Notes: a model not told the origin generated them from the sequence alone. Counted from the first letter of the stretch, positions 26,501-35,663 are shown. The stretch is DNA of 64,000 nt from Streptomyces sp. NBC_00271 (GCF_036178845.1 NZ_CP108070.1:1550001-1614000), one strand, 5' to 3'. Program-made: numbers and translations.

Positions 26501-26849
26501 ACTGCCCCAGTGAAGCAGCCCCCCGACCGCCACGTCAATTGCCTGATGGCGCATAGCAGTTGCGCACGGTCCGCGTGCAGAGAACGAGCACGCGGACGAG
26601 CAGTGTGGGCCTGGGCCTCCGCTGGAGCCGGTCCGTCGGCGGGGCGCCCGTGCGTCGCCCCGTGGGGCGCAGGGCCCTCCGACAGGTCGCACCCCGCGGT
26701 TCGGGGAGATGCATCAAGGACACCGGCGGACCGGCTGTTGAGAGATCGCCTCTCATGGTGAGCAGGGGATGTGCAGGTCCTGCAAGCAGCTTCGACCGTA
26801 TCGCAGCTGCCCGTACCGCGGAGCTTCCGGCCGACGCTCGCAGGTCGCG

Positions 26850-27115
26850 CCCAACGACAAGCAGGTCGGCGTCGGCGCCTGCCACAGCCTGGACCTGACC
26901 GAGACACTCCACCAGACGTGGGCCGACTTCGCCACGGGCAAAGAAGTGCTCTGGCCCGCCTACGACACCGATACTCGCCAGATCATGTCCTACGCCCACA
27001 ACAACCACGACTCCGCTCACCAAGTCGTCCAGGATCCCCGCGGCAGCGAACGGAAATGGTGGGACGGGCACCCCGCAACCACCTGGCCGGCAAAGCCGAA
27101 CCAGCGGCCCCACCT
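26850..27115 (+). pseudogene. Carboxylesterase C-terminal remnant
   Basis: One plus-strand frame encodes ACHSLDLTETLHQTWADFAT, WPAYDTDTRQIM and DPRGSERKWWDG. The spacing W-DFA...WP-YD...R-WDG matches the C-terminus of type-B carboxylesterases. No catalytic Ser domain is present upstream, so this is gene debris between the GntR gene and the repeat at 27172. Confidence 0.5.
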
Positions 27116-27171
27116 CACCAGCCCAGCCGCCGAGGATGCCGTAACGAACCGCTCCGAGTGCGGGAAGTCGC

Positions 27172-27316
27172 TTTGTGCACTGGTCAGCAACGTGTAGCCC
27201 GTATACCACCAGCAGACGAAGAATCTGCTGGTGTCGTACTCGCCGAAGAAGCTGGGCTTCTTCTCAGTAGAGAAGGAGGGCGCCTGAAGTGGGCAGATGC
27301 CTGTCCGGCGCCCTCC
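27172..27316 (+). ncRNA. Copy A of a dispersed structured repeat, candidate RNA
   Basis: Three consecutive perfect stems can form: ACCAGCAGA / TCTGCTGGT around CGAAGAA (about 27210-27234), GAAGAAGC / GCTTCTTC (about 27246-27264) and a terminal 10-bp stem with arms 27275-27284 and 27307-27316. Copies B (23988-24101) and C (22012-22090) share its primary sequence. The frame YHQQTKNLLVSYSPKKLGFF is also open, so a short peptide cannot be excluded. The role is unknown. Confidence 0.4.
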
Positions 27317-27507
27317 TGAGCACACGCTTGAGCAACGAGTCATCCGCCTGACCGGATCCGGGCTTCTCGTCGAGCAGCCCGGACTCGACGAACCAGGAGT
27401 CGAGCAGCCCGGTGAAGCGGATCCGCCCGATCGGAACCGGCGCCCGCCGCCTTCAGGGTGTCCACGAAGCCGAGCGTGAGCGTCCCGCACGGAAACACAT
27501 GCCTCAC

Positions 27508-27606
27508 GTGATCCTCCTGACAGGTGACCGAACACCCTTCAGAGTAACCATCTTGACAGGTGACGAGACGCCGTGAGAATCTCTCGTCACCGGTCAGAAT
27601 GGTTAC
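27508..27606. promoter_or_regulatory. Cluster of three 21-bp dyads (CGNR-type box)
   Basis: Sites at 27544-27564 and 27586-27606 follow GTCACC-N9-GGTGAC with one or two mismatches in one half; a weaker one is at 27508-27528. Centres are 36 and 42 bases apart. The last site ends 19 bases before the SRPBCC start, so it overlaps the expected promoter or transcription start. Confidence 0.7.
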
Positions 27607-27625
27607 TTCTCGGTGAGGACATCCC

Positions 27626-28054
27626 ATGGCAGTCGTGCGGTTCCATCTCATCTCCAAGCTCGGCCCGAAGGACGTGCTGGAGGTGCTGACCGACTTCGGC
27701 CCCTCACGCGCCGAGGCCTGGCCCACGATCGACACCGCACACTTCGAGGTCCACGAACTCGGTGACACCTGGGCCGAGGTCACCGAGGGGACGGCCGCGG
27801 CCTGGGAGCGCGCACGCTACGAGTGGGGGCCGGCCGGTGACACGGTCACCATCACCACGCTCGACTCCAAGCTCTTCGGAGCCGGCGGCGGCTGGGTCTT
27901 CCGGATGACCCCCGAGGACGACGGCACCCGCGTCGACGTCGAGCTGACGCGGCAGCCGAGCACGGTCAAGGGCAAGATGCTCGCCGCGCTCCTTCCCCTG
28001 GCCGCTCCCGCGTCGCTCCGCAAGTCCTTCGCGGGGCCCCTACAGGCGAAGTGA
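27626..28054 (+). CDS. SRPBCC-family protein
   Basis: 142 aa with the START/Bet v1-like pattern: a beta-strand start, ARYEWGPAGDTVTITTLDS, FGAGGGWVFRMTPEDDGTRV and a C-terminal helix (KMLAALLPLAAPASLRKSF). Such proteins bind hydrophobic ligands or modify polyketides; no catalytic residue can be named. It has the densest cluster of the shared 21-bp dyad upstream and is followed by a hairpin terminator, so it is a single-gene unit. Confidence 0.85.
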   Translation: MAVVRFHLISKLGPKDVLEVLTDFGPSRAEAWPTIDTAHFEVHELGDTWAEVTEGTAAAWERARYEWGPAGDTVTITTLDSKLFGAGGGWVFRMTPEDDGTRVDVELTRQPSTVKGKMLAALLPLAAPASLRKSFAGPLQAK

Positions 28055-28109
28055 CGCACCACCGGCCCCTGATCCGCAGGGCCAACGGTGCGGCGCGGCT
28101 CACACGATG

Positions 28110-28139
28110 AGGGGCCGGCAGCGTGAGCTGTCGGCCCCT
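28110..28139 (+). terminator. Hairpin terminator after the SRPBCC gene
   Basis: 13-bp arms (28110-28122, 28127-28139) with one G-T pair and a GTGA loop, followed by a T-containing stretch. Confidence 0.75.
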
Positions 28140-28502
28140 TCGTCATATCGCCGTGCAGGCCGGTGCGGTCGGCCGTGGTGTTGTGTCGATCACTTGACCA
28201 GGCGGGCAATGAAGAAGTCGGTGAGCTTGTCGACGGCGGGGTTGAAAAGACGCACGCACAGTGGGTCTCGGCCGGACGGCTCATCCCGCCCGCCGACTCG
28301 CGGCCGCCGCAGCCAATTGACTTACGTCACGCGCTGCGCGGTCCGTTCGACGCCTCCCAGAAGCGACGCGCACCGGCATCGGCGCCCCGTCGACTTCCCC
28401 GCTCCAGGCCGTCCTTTGACCGTCAAGTGACCGATGTGCGGTTTCTGTTCCCGGCGAAGAGTTGTTGGCACAGACTTCGCCCCACGGAGGGGAACTCCCG
28501 TC

Positions 28503-28970
28503 ATGCATCGCGATCAGTCACCCCTGCAGGCGCGTTCGGCGCCCGAGCTCATAACTTCGCTGTTCCTGGACCTCGACCAGATGGTTGATGAGTTCACCCC
28601 GCTGCCGATACGTGCGGAGTTCCGTTTCGACCCGGACATGCCCGCGGTGATCACGGTCGAGTTCCTGGCGGAACGAGGACCGAGTCTCATCTGGCGCATC
28701 GGCCGCGAACTCCTGCATCGCGGTCTGACGTCGATGAGCGGCTGCGGCGACGTACGGATGTGGCCGGCGCTGCCCAGGGAGCGGCCCTCGTCCTGGCTGC
28801 TTCTCGAATCGCAGGAGGTGGAGGCTCTGTTCGAGGTGCCCGTCGCGCCGCTGGCGGAGTGGCTCGACGCGACCTACCGGGTCACCTCGGCCGAGGCGGA
28901 GATGGACGGTCTGGACTGGGAGAACTTCCTCGTGGAGCTGCTGGACGGCCCGGGGGCACCGTCCGAATGA
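28503..28970 (+). CDS. SsgA-family sporulation and cell-division protein
   Basis: 155 aa. The SsgA-like fold is evident from IRAEFRFDPDMPAVITVEFL, WRIGRELLHRGL, GDVRMWP and VEALFEVPVAPLAEWLDATY. SALPs are found only in morphologically complex actinobacteria and guide septum or wall assembly during sporulation. The start at 28503 lies behind GGAGGGG. It is a single gene with no divisome gene nearby, so which SALP it is cannot be settled here. Confidence 0.9.
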   Translation: MHRDQSPLQARSAPELITSLFLDLDQMVDEFTPLPIRAEFRFDPDMPAVITVEFLAERGPSLIWRIGRELLHRGLTSMSGCGDVRMWPALPRERPSSWLLLESQEVEALFEVPVAPLAEWLDATYRVTSAEAEMDGLDWENFLVELLDGPGAPSE

Positions 28971-29011
28971 CCGCCACCGGACGGACGTATGGATGACTTG
29001 CTTCTCATTTC

Positions 29012-29032
29012 GTCACCTGTCAGAGTGGTGAC
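29012..29032. promoter_or_regulatory. 21-bp dyad (CGNR-type box)
   Basis: GTCACC-N9-GGTGAC with perfect half-sites, 118 bases upstream of the BI-1 family gene start at 29151. Confidence 0.75.
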
Positions 29033-29150
29033 GAACAGGGTTGCCGTCGTCGGCCCGATACATGGCCAGTGCCACACGTATGCCATCCCGGGCATCCGAT
29101 GACAACGCTTTGCCGCAGGCCGCGAGTGTGCGGCGGACGAGGAGAATGAC

Positions 29151-30005
29151 GTGAGAACCAGCAACCCGATCTTTTCCCGCTGGGGTGCCGCCCGTGACGC
29201 CGGCCCGGCCGACGCCTACGCGCACCGGCCGGTGGGTGCCACGGTCGGAGGCCGGCCGACGGACGACTACGCGACCAACCCCTACGCCCCCGGTGCCGAC
29301 ACGTCGCCCCGGACCGACGGGACCGCGGTGACGATGGACGACGTCATCGTCCGCACCGGGACGACGCTCGGCACCGTGGCCCTGGCGGCGGTGCTGTCCT
29401 GGCTCGCGCTGCCCGTCGACGAGGCGAACATCGGCCGGTCCTACGGCATCGCCATGGGCGCGGCTCTCGTCGCCTTCGTCCTGTCGATGGTCCAGGCCTT
29501 CAAGCGGACACCGTCCCCGGCGCTGATCCTCGGGTACGCGGCGTTCGAGGGTGTCTTCCTCGGCGTGCTCTCCAGCACGATCTCGACCTACATCGCGCCG
29601 GGTGTGGTCGTGCAGGCGGTGCTCGGCACCTTCGCGGTGTCCGCGGGCGTGCTCGTCGCGTACCGGATGCGCTGGATCCGCGTGACTCAGAGGTTCACCG
29701 GGTTCGTCGCCGCCGCAGCGACCGGCTTTCTCCTGCTGCTGGTCGCCGACCTCCTCTTCTCCGCCTTCGGCGCGGGAAACGGCCTCGGCTTCAACAGCGG
29801 CGGCCTCGGCATCCTCTTCGGCGTCATCGGCATCCTGCTCGGCGCGGCCTTCCTCGCCCTGGACTTCAAGCAGGTCGAGGATGCCGTCGCCTACGGTGCC
29901 CCGCGCGAGGAGGCGTGGCTGGCCGCCTTCGGACTCACCATGACGCTGGTGTGGATCTACCTGGAGGTGCTGCGCGTGCTGACCATCTTCAACAGTGACA
30001 ACTGA
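29151..30005 (+). CDS. Bax inhibitor-1/YccA-family membrane protein
   Basis: 284 aa. The first 65 residues are polar, followed by about seven membrane helices (starting VRTGTTLGTVALAAVLSWLA), including LDFKQVEDAVAYGAP and the final LTMTLVWIYLEVLRVLTIF, as in BI-1/YccA proteins. Family members are linked to proton or calcium leak and stress tolerance. The GTG at 29151 is preceded by GGAG. A shared 21-bp dyad lies upstream and a strong terminator follows. Confidence 0.9.
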   Translation: MRTSNPIFSRWGAARDAGPADAYAHRPVGATVGGRPTDDYATNPYAPGADTSPRTDGTAVTMDDVIVRTGTTLGTVALAAVLSWLALPVDEANIGRSYGIAMGAALVAFVLSMVQAFKRTPSPALILGYAAFEGVFLGVLSSTISTYIAPGVVVQAVLGTFAVSAGVLVAYRMRWIRVTQRFTGFVAAAATGFLLLLVADLLFSAFGAGNGLGFNSGGLGILFGVIGILLGAAFLALDFKQVEDAVAYGAPREEAWLAAFGLTMTLVWIYLEVLRVLTIFNSDN

Positions 30006-30014
30006 GTTCTCCGG

Positions 30015-30053
30015 CGTTTGAGGGGCATGCGCACCGCGCATGCCCCTCAAACG
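30015..30053. terminator. Hairpin terminator
   Basis: Perfect 18-bp arms (30015-30032 and 30036-30053) with an ACC loop directly follow the BI-1 family gene. Confidence 0.88.
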
Positions 30054-30144
30054 TGTCCGTGCGCGGGTCCGCCGGCTGAACCTTCACGGCACGCGGCTCG
30101 TTCTCATGGCGACGACCTGACCGCCGGAACGGGAGAGACACGTC

Positions 30145-31377
30145 TTGAACCCCCATGAGGAATGCCCGGACCAGGACGGCCGGGTGGTCATCGATCCCGC
30201 CTTCAAGGCGGACGCTCCCGCGCGGTACGCCCGGCTGCGGGGGTTCGGGCCCATCCATCCGGCCGAGTTCCACCTCGGACTGAAGGGCTGGGTGATCGTC
30301 GGCCACGACCTGGCCCGGGAGGCGCTGACCCACCCCGCCCTGCTCAAGGACGCCACGCCCGCCGCCGATGCCCTGGCCGCCGCCGGCTACGTCCTCCACA
30401 AACCCTCGGTCGGGCTCGGCGCGCAGATGATGGAGGCCGACCCGCCCGAGCACACCCGTCTGCGCCGACTGGCCTCGGCCGCCTTCACGCCACGCCGTAC
30501 GGCTGAACTGGCGCCGCGCATCGAGCGGATCGCCCACGACCTGATCGACGCGCTGCCGCCGGCGGGCGAGGCCGACCTCGTCGAGGTGTTCAACGCACCA
30601 CTGCCGGCCACGGTCATCTCCGAACTCCTCGGCATCCCCGAGGAGCACCACCCGGACTTCCGCCGCTGGTCGGCCCATGCGCTCCGGGTGGCCTCGCCCG
30701 AGCACCGCCCGGCACTGGCCGGTCTGCACGGGCTGCTGGCCGATCTTGTCGCGGACAAACGCCGCCGCCCCCAGGACGACCTGCTGTCCGCCCTGGTCGC
30801 CGTACGCGACGAGGAGGACGGCCGGCTGACCGAGGAGGAACTGGTGGGCACGGCCATGATGCTGATCGTCGCCGGTCACGAGAGCACCGTGAACCTGTTG
30901 GGCAACGCCGTGCTGGCCCTGCTGCAACACCCCGAGCAGCTGGGGCTGTTGCGCGAGCGGCCCGAGCTGATGCCCGGCGCGGTGGAGGAGTTCCTGCGCT
31001 ACGACACCTCCGTCGAGCGCTCCACCAGCCGCTACGCGGCCGAGGACATCGAACTGGGCGGGGTGCCGATTCCCAGGGGCAGCATGGTCGTCGTCGCTCT
31101 CGGTGCGGCGGGGCGCGACGCCCCGCAGGCCGAGGACGACGACCCGGCCGTTCTCGACGTGACCCGGCCGGGCGCCCGTCATCTGGCCTTCGGCCACGGC
31201 ATCCACCACTGCCTGGGCGCCCCACTCGCCCGCCTGGAGACGAGCATCGCCCTGCGCACCCTGCTCTCCCGCGTACCCGAACTGGAACTCGCCGCCCCGG
31301 CGGACTCCTTGGCGTGGATCGGCTCCGGCATCATCCGCGGCGTGCTGTCCCTTCCGGTGCGCTATCGCGTCGGCTGA
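30145..31377 (+). CDS. Cytochrome P450
   Basis: A 410-aa soluble bacterial P450. The I-helix oxygen motif is IVAGHESTVNL (near 245), the K-helix ExxR is in VEEFLRYDTS, and the heme loop is FGHGIHHCLGAPLARLE with the Cys ligand near residue 356. It resembles CYP105/107-type hydroxylases. A TTG start at 30145 with GGGAGAG upstream gives the expected family N-terminus. No ferredoxin gene adjoins it and it has no shared dyad, so it seems to be regulated separately from its neighbours. Confidence 0.93.
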   Translation: MNPHEECPDQDGRVVIDPAFKADAPARYARLRGFGPIHPAEFHLGLKGWVIVGHDLAREALTHPALLKDATPAADALAAAGYVLHKPSVGLGAQMMEADPPEHTRLRRLASAAFTPRRTAELAPRIERIAHDLIDALPPAGEADLVEVFNAPLPATVISELLGIPEEHHPDFRRWSAHALRVASPEHRPALAGLHGLLADLVADKRRRPQDDLLSALVAVRDEEDGRLTEEELVGTAMMLIVAGHESTVNLLGNAVLALLQHPEQLGLLRERPELMPGAVEEFLRYDTSVERSTSRYAAEDIELGGVPIPRGSMVVVALGAAGRDAPQAEDDDPAVLDVTRPGARHLAFGHGIHHCLGAPLARLETSIALRTLLSRVPELELAAPADSLAWIGSGIIRGVLSLPVRYRVG

Positions 31378-31426
31378 CGACAGACACCTCGCTTCAGTTC
31401 CGGGAAGGACGACCCCGCACGAGAAA

Positions 31427-31462
31427 CGTCCCGGCCCTCGCCGTAAGGCGCGGGCCGGGACG
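31427..31462. terminator. Bidirectional hairpin terminator
   Basis: 11-bp perfect arms (31427-31437 and 31452-31462), extended by a partly paired inner stem, between the P450 gene and the convergent membrane-protein gene. Confidence 0.8.
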
Positions 31463-31482
31463 GAACAGAAGGGATACGGCTG

Positions 31483-32076
31483 TCAAACGGTCCGCGTGCG
31501 CAGCTGGCGGGCCTTCCAGCCCAGCAGGCCCGCCTGGACGATGAAGAACACCCCGCCGCCCGTGGCGTAGACCGAGAGCACGTCGAGCGAGGGATCGTCG
31601 CCCGCGGCCTGGATGTTGTAGAAGATGCCGACGAGGAAGGACAGCCCACCCGCGATCAGCATCGGCCACTGCTTGCCCAGCTCGGGGCCGCGCCGACGGA
31701 GGCCGACGGCCACCTGGGCCGCCCCGGAGACGACGGCCCAGGTGCCGAACACATGGAGCACCGGCGCCACGCCACCGGCCCCGGCGACACCGACCACGAT
31801 GGCGGCGAGCGTGCTCAGCACCCCGTTGAACGCCGTGACCCGGCGCTCCGATCCGGCGGGGAGGGCCCGGTAGTCGATCAGTGAGGACACCGCGTCGATC
31901 AGCGGGTAGACGACCAGCAGTGTGATCGCCACGGCGTCGACGTCCTCGTGGGCTCCGGCGAACGCCAGGGCCCACGCCACGGCCAGGACACCGCGGCCCA
32001 GGTACAGCCTCAGCAGGGAGGAGCGCTCGCCCGCCGCGGCCGCCGGATACGCCGGCGTCGATGTCTGCATGCTCAT
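31483..32076 (-). CDS. DUF308/HdeD-like integral membrane protein
   Basis: 197 aa with about six hydrophobic helices, for example RLYLGRGVLAVAWALAFAGA, VVYPLIDAVSSLIDYRAL, GTWAVVSGAAQVAVGL and GGGVFFIVQAGLLGWKARQL. The pairing of short helices in threes matches HdeD/DUF308 proteins. It lies 44 bases downstream of the tannase-like gene on the same strand and may be co-transcribed with it. Function unknown. Confidence 0.8.
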   Translation of the reverse strand: MSMQTSTPAYPAAAAGERSSLLRLYLGRGVLAVAWALAFAGAHEDVDAVAITLLVVYPLIDAVSSLIDYRALPAGSERRVTAFNGVLSTLAAIVVGVAGAGGVAPVLHVFGTWAVVSGAAQVAVGLRRRGPELGKQWPMLIAGGLSFLVGIFYNIQAAGDDPSLDVLSVYATGGGVFFIVQAGLLGWKARQLRTRTV

Positions 32077-32120
32077 GTGAGTTCGGCCTTTCTCAGGTCA
32101 GGGGGTCGGCGTCGGCCCGG

Positions 32121-33740
32121 TCAGTGCCAGGACGGGGAGACGCACCGGAAGCTGGAGGCGACGGCGGGGTCGCCGTGGCCCTTGTAGCGGGACACCCGCG
32201 GGTAGTTGCACAGGTCGCGGGTGACGCTCTGCTGGGAGGCGTTGGTCAGGGTGGCGGGCAGGGTCGTGGGCGCCTTGCCATGCTCGACCCAGGCGGTCAG
32301 GGCGCCGAGGTCGTCGGTCGTGCCGTCACCCTTGTTCAGGCCGCAGTGGACGGTGCCCGGGGCGAGGAAGAGACGGTAGAAGTCGTCGACCCGCTTGGCG
32401 CCGCCCATCTCCCGCTCGACCCGCTCGCGGTATTGCACGGTGCCCTGGGTGGGGATGTACTGGTCGGCCAGGCCGTGCCAGGTCAGCAGCTTGCCGCCCG
32501 ACCTGCGAAAGCCGGACAGGTCCGGGTCGTCCGTGCCGATGACCTTGTCGTACTCGGCCTGGGACTGCTTGAACAGCTGCGTGAACCGGCTGTAGGTGAT
32601 CTTCGAGATGTCGAGGGACGGGTCCTTCGCCACCCAGAGCTTGACCCAGGCGGCGGGCACCGGGAACGGCGCGCCCGCGACGTTGCCGTCGGCGTCGGGC
32701 TCGGTGAGGCCGGCGAGGGCCGAGAGGTCGGCTCCGACCGGGACGCCGGACCACAGCTTCTTGCCTGAGGCGGTACGCGGACCGTCCCAGATCTTGCGCA
32801 CCACGGCCGCGTCGGCCGCCGTGATGGTCAATTCCTTGCCGTCGCACACGACCTTGGTGCCGATCAGCGTGCGCGGGTCGAAGTCGCAGCGGGACAGGTC
32901 GTTGACCAGACCGTCCTTGACGCCGTCGAGCGAGTCGCAGGCCTTGACCGCGGCGTTGGTGAAGGCGTCGAACTCACACTTCGACGGGTAGGTCTTCTCG
33001 TTGTTCATGACCACCTGCGGCCACAGGGTGGCGACCTCGAACTCGTCCCAGTTGACGGCGGGAGCGTTGGCGAGGATGCCGTCGTAGTCGTCGGGGTAGC
33101 GCTGGGCCTCCATGTAGCCCTGGCGACCTCCGGTGGAGCAGCCGTTGAAGTAGGAGTGGGCGGGGCCCTTGCCGTAGACCCCGTCGACGACCTCCTTGCC
33201 GACAACCGCGGCCTCGTGCTGGGAGCGGGAGGCGAAGTTCTTCAGCAGCGCATTGTTGACCTGGCCGTTGCTGTTCAGCGCCCAGTCGGTGTCGAGGACG
33301 TCTTTGACACCGGCGTCGGTGCTGACGGCGGCGTAGCCGTTCTTGACCGCGGTGCCCAGACCGACGCCGTTGTCGCCGGCCAGGTAGGCGGCGCCGCCGA
33401 TCGCCTGAAAGCGGCCGTTCCAGCCGCTGACGGGCAGCCAGGTCCGCACCTTGGCATGGTCGCCGTCGCCAGGGTGGGTGAGGGTGACCGTCACCTCGCA
33501 GTAGGCGGGGACGCCGGAGACCGAACCGCCCAGGACCCCGGTACCGATGATGGTGCCGCCCGCCTGGCGCACCGCCGTCACGGACTCCACCTTGGTGCCG
33601 GCCGGGGCCTTCACGGACCGCGCCGAGCACGCGAACGACGCGGAGGCGGAACCGTTCTCGGGCTCCGCCGAGGCGGTCGGCAGGTACACCGCCGCAGCCA
33701 GCGGCACACCGGCCGCGAGGACAGTCAGAAGTCGTCTCAT
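32121..33740 (-). CDS. Secreted tannase/feruloyl-esterase-family protein
   Basis: 539 aa with a signal peptide (MRRLLTVLAAGVPLAAAVYL ... SAEP). The catalytic Ser lies in FNGCSTGGRQGYMEAQRYP and is flanked by a Cys that should pair with the Cys beside the catalytic His (PGTVHCG); the Asp is in WHGLADQYIP. Cys-rich Ca-binding loops follow KCEFDAF and ACDSLDGVKDGL. It should hydrolyse ester bonds of galloyl or feruloyl phenolics outside the cell. A dyad of the shared type lies 177 bases upstream. Confidence 0.9.
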   Translation of the reverse strand: MRRLLTVLAAGVPLAAAVYLPTASAEPENGSASASFACSARSVKAPAGTKVESVTAVRQAGGTIIGTGVLGGSVSGVPAYCEVTVTLTHPGDGDHAKVRTWLPVSGWNGRFQAIGGAAYLAGDNGVGLGTAVKNGYAAVSTDAGVKDVLDTDWALNSNGQVNNALLKNFASRSQHEAAVVGKEVVDGVYGKGPAHSYFNGCSTGGRQGYMEAQRYPDDYDGILANAPAVNWDEFEVATLWPQVVMNNEKTYPSKCEFDAFTNAAVKACDSLDGVKDGLVNDLSRCDFDPRTLIGTKVVCDGKELTITAADAAVVRKIWDGPRTASGKKLWSGVPVGADLSALAGLTEPDADGNVAGAPFPVPAAWVKLWVAKDPSLDISKITYSRFTQLFKQSQAEYDKVIGTDDPDLSGFRRSGGKLLTWHGLADQYIPTQGTVQYRERVEREMGGAKRVDDFYRLFLAPGTVHCGLNKGDGTTDDLGALTAWVEHGKAPTTLPATLTNASQQSVTRDLCNYPRVSRYKGHGDPAVASSFRCVSPSWH

Positions 33741-33917
33741 TGCTTTCCCATCGAAGAAGGAGGTGTGCGCCTGGCCACGGCGGCACATAGGCACGTCACA
33801 TGAGCCGGAGTGGGTGGAGCGTAGGTTTCACCGCGGACGACGTCCGCACGTATCTCTCCGTGGCTCGTGTGTGCGAGCCGAGGCAGCCACTGCTCGCCGA
33901 AGACTGATCCAGACACT

Positions 33918-33938
33918 ATCACCCGTTAAGCAGGTGAC
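33918..33938. promoter_or_regulatory. 21-bp dyad (CGNR-type box)
   Basis: ATCACC-N9-GGTGAC, one base off the consensus, 177 bases upstream of the tannase-like gene start; no plus-strand gene starts nearby. Confidence 0.6.
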
Positions 33939-34086
33939 GAAGCAAAATGGATTGAATCCCGGTGATCCAGTGGGCGGTCGTCCTCGACCCGGTCCCACTC
34001 TGGCCAGGCGCCACATGTCCCGACAACAGTCAGTTGACGGTCCACACCCAGGAGCAGTGACCGAGCGCCATGACGGACGTGTTAGG

Positions 34087-34270
34087 TCATTCGACGGTCC
34101 GCCGCTCCGCCTCGGGGATGTCCATCTCGAGCCCGACGGTCTTGCCCGGCCGCTCGGAGAGGTGTTCCAGTGCGCGCCAGCGCGTCAACCAGGTACAGAC
34201 CGCCGCCGCGCTCCGCCCATGCGCCACCCTCGGCGGGGAGAGGGCAGACGTTCCGGGCCGGTGCCTCAAG
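34087..34270 (-). pseudogene. HATPase (anti-sigma-type) C-terminal remnant
   Basis: One minus-strand frame reads AWAERGGGLYLVDALAR, and the next frame continues LSERPGKTVGLEMDIPEAE. Together they match the C-terminus of streptomycete RsbW-like ATP-binding regulators (G-GL-LV-ALA ... GKTV). A frameshift near 34180 and loss of the N-terminus make it inactive. Confidence 0.5.
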
Positions 34271-34300
34271 AGGGCAGACTGTCCTCGCCTGAGGGATACA

Positions 34301-34993
34301 TCAAACTTTATCCGTTTGCTCGGACACGTCACTCGCCCGCTCTTCCTTCAGCCAACGCGAGTGGTGCCGCTGCGCCCACGACCGGGTGACATATCCGGTG
34401 CGCATCCCCAGCCTCACCTCGGGATCCCCGAACGCCATGCGCATGTGTCCGAGCACGACGAAGGTGATCGCCCAGGCCAGGAGGTCATGGACGAAGATCG
34501 CACTGGTGCGGGAGATGAAGGGCAGCAGCCCCATGAACCACATCAGCAGGCCGGTGAACATCATCACCGGCACGGCGCCGGCGATCCAGCCCGCGTAGAG
34601 CTTCTGGCCCGCATTGAACTTGCCGGCCGGGCGGGCCTCGGGCGAGGTACGGCGCCTGCGGACGGCGCGCAGCCACTGCCGGTCGTACACCGCGAAGCGG
34701 TTCAGCCTGCGCAGGTCCGCACGGAAGGCCGGAGAGAAGAGCCCGAGCAGGAAGGGCAGGGGCAGCGAGATGCCAGACCACTCGTGGACCGTGACCATCA
34801 GGTGCCGCCGTCCGACGAGCTGGGCCAGCGGCCCGAGGTAGAGGCAGGCGGCGGAGACCAGGCACAGCAGCATCAAGTAGCCCGTGGCTCGGTGGACCAT
34901 ACGCTCGGCGGTGCCGAAGCGGCGCACCCGGCCCTCGTGTTCAGGCCGCGTCGCTGTGCCGGTCGGCGCCGTCGAGCCAGCCGTCGACCGCAT
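34301..34993 (-). CDS. Cytochrome b-type membrane subunit
   Basis: 230 aa with about four to five helices (GYLMLLCLVSAACLYLGPLA, ISLPLPFLLGLFSP, VMMFTGLLMWFMGL, DLLAWAITFVVLGHMRMAF). His residues in MVHRATGY, VTVHEWSG, FVHDLLAW and LGHMRM fit two b hemes of the cytochrome b561/b6 type. It overlaps the molybdoenzyme gene by 53 bases and should pass electrons to it from the membrane quinone pool, analogous to MsrQ serving MsrP. Confidence 0.85.
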   Translation of the reverse strand: MRSTAGSTAPTGTATRPEHEGRVRRFGTAERMVHRATGYLMLLCLVSAACLYLGPLAQLVGRRHLMVTVHEWSGISLPLPFLLGLFSPAFRADLRRLNRFAVYDRQWLRAVRRRRTSPEARPAGKFNAGQKLYAGWIAGAVPVMMFTGLLMWFMGLLPFISRTSAIFVHDLLAWAITFVVLGHMRMAFGDPEVRLGMRTGYVTRSWAQRHHSRWLKEERASDVSEQTDKV

Positions 34994-35663
34994 AACCGCG
35001 CTCCTCCCAGTAGCCGGGAACGACCTTGTCGGTGACCGAGATGCCGGACAGCCACTTGGCCGACTTGTAGAAGTACATGGGGGCTACGTAGAGGCGGACC
35101 GGTCCGCCGTGCGCGTGAGTGATGGGCTTGTCCTGCATGTTCAGCGCCATCAGGACGTCCGAGCGGCGCGCCTGTTCCAGCGTGACACTCTCGCTGAAGG
35201 CGCCGTCGAAGCAGGTGAACCGAATCGCCGCGCCCGGGGGACGCACCCCAGCGTCGTCAAGGATGTCCGCCAGCTTCACTCCCTCGAAGGGCGTCTTCTC
35301 CACGCGCCATCCGTCGGTGCATACGACGTCGTGGACGACCCGGGTCTGCGGCATCGCGCGCAACGCGTCGAGAGTGTAGGTCTTCGGCGACTCCACCAGT
35401 CCGCCGACCGTGAGTTCGTAGTTCGTCTCGTCCTTGTGCGGCACCGAGCCGACGACGCTGTAGTACCGGAAGCCGCCCGGATTGGGCAGCAGACCGGTCA
35501 AGCCCGAGGGGTCGATCTGAGAGGCGGCACCGAGGAATCCCTCCCAGCCGCGCTGGAGACAGGGTGCGGCGGCGAGCCCCGCCGCACCCGCGCCGAGCAT
35601 GCCGAGCATCGCCCGCCGCCCCACCGGTGCGCCCCCGGCTCGCGGCTTCGGCCTTTCTGCCAT
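34941..35663 (-). CDS. Tat-exported molybdopterin oxidoreductase, YedY/MsrP-like
   Basis: 240 aa. A Tat signal (GRRAMLGMLGAGAAG) precedes the sulfite-oxidase-fold domain with the Mo-ligating Cys in VVHDVVCTDGWRVEKTPFEG and later conserved blocks TCFDGAFSESVTLEQA, HAHGGPVRLYVAPMY and SAKWLSGISVTD. MsrP relatives reduce methionine sulfoxide in exported proteins; other substrates are possible. The start at 35663 has AAGGAG upstream. It overlaps the cytochrome b gene, and a perfect shared dyad lies 47 bases upstream. Confidence 0.88.
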   Translation of the reverse strand: MAERPKPRAGGAPVGRRAMLGMLGAGAAGLAAAPCLQRGWEGFLGAASQIDPSGLTGLLPNPGGFRYYSVVGSVPHKDETNYELTVGGLVESPKTYTLDALRAMPQTRVVHDVVCTDGWRVEKTPFEGVKLADILDDAGVRPPGAAIRFTCFDGAFSESVTLEQARRSDVLMALNMQDKPITHAHGGPVRLYVAPMYFYKSAKWLSGISVTDKVVPGYWEERGYAVDGWLDGADRHSDAA

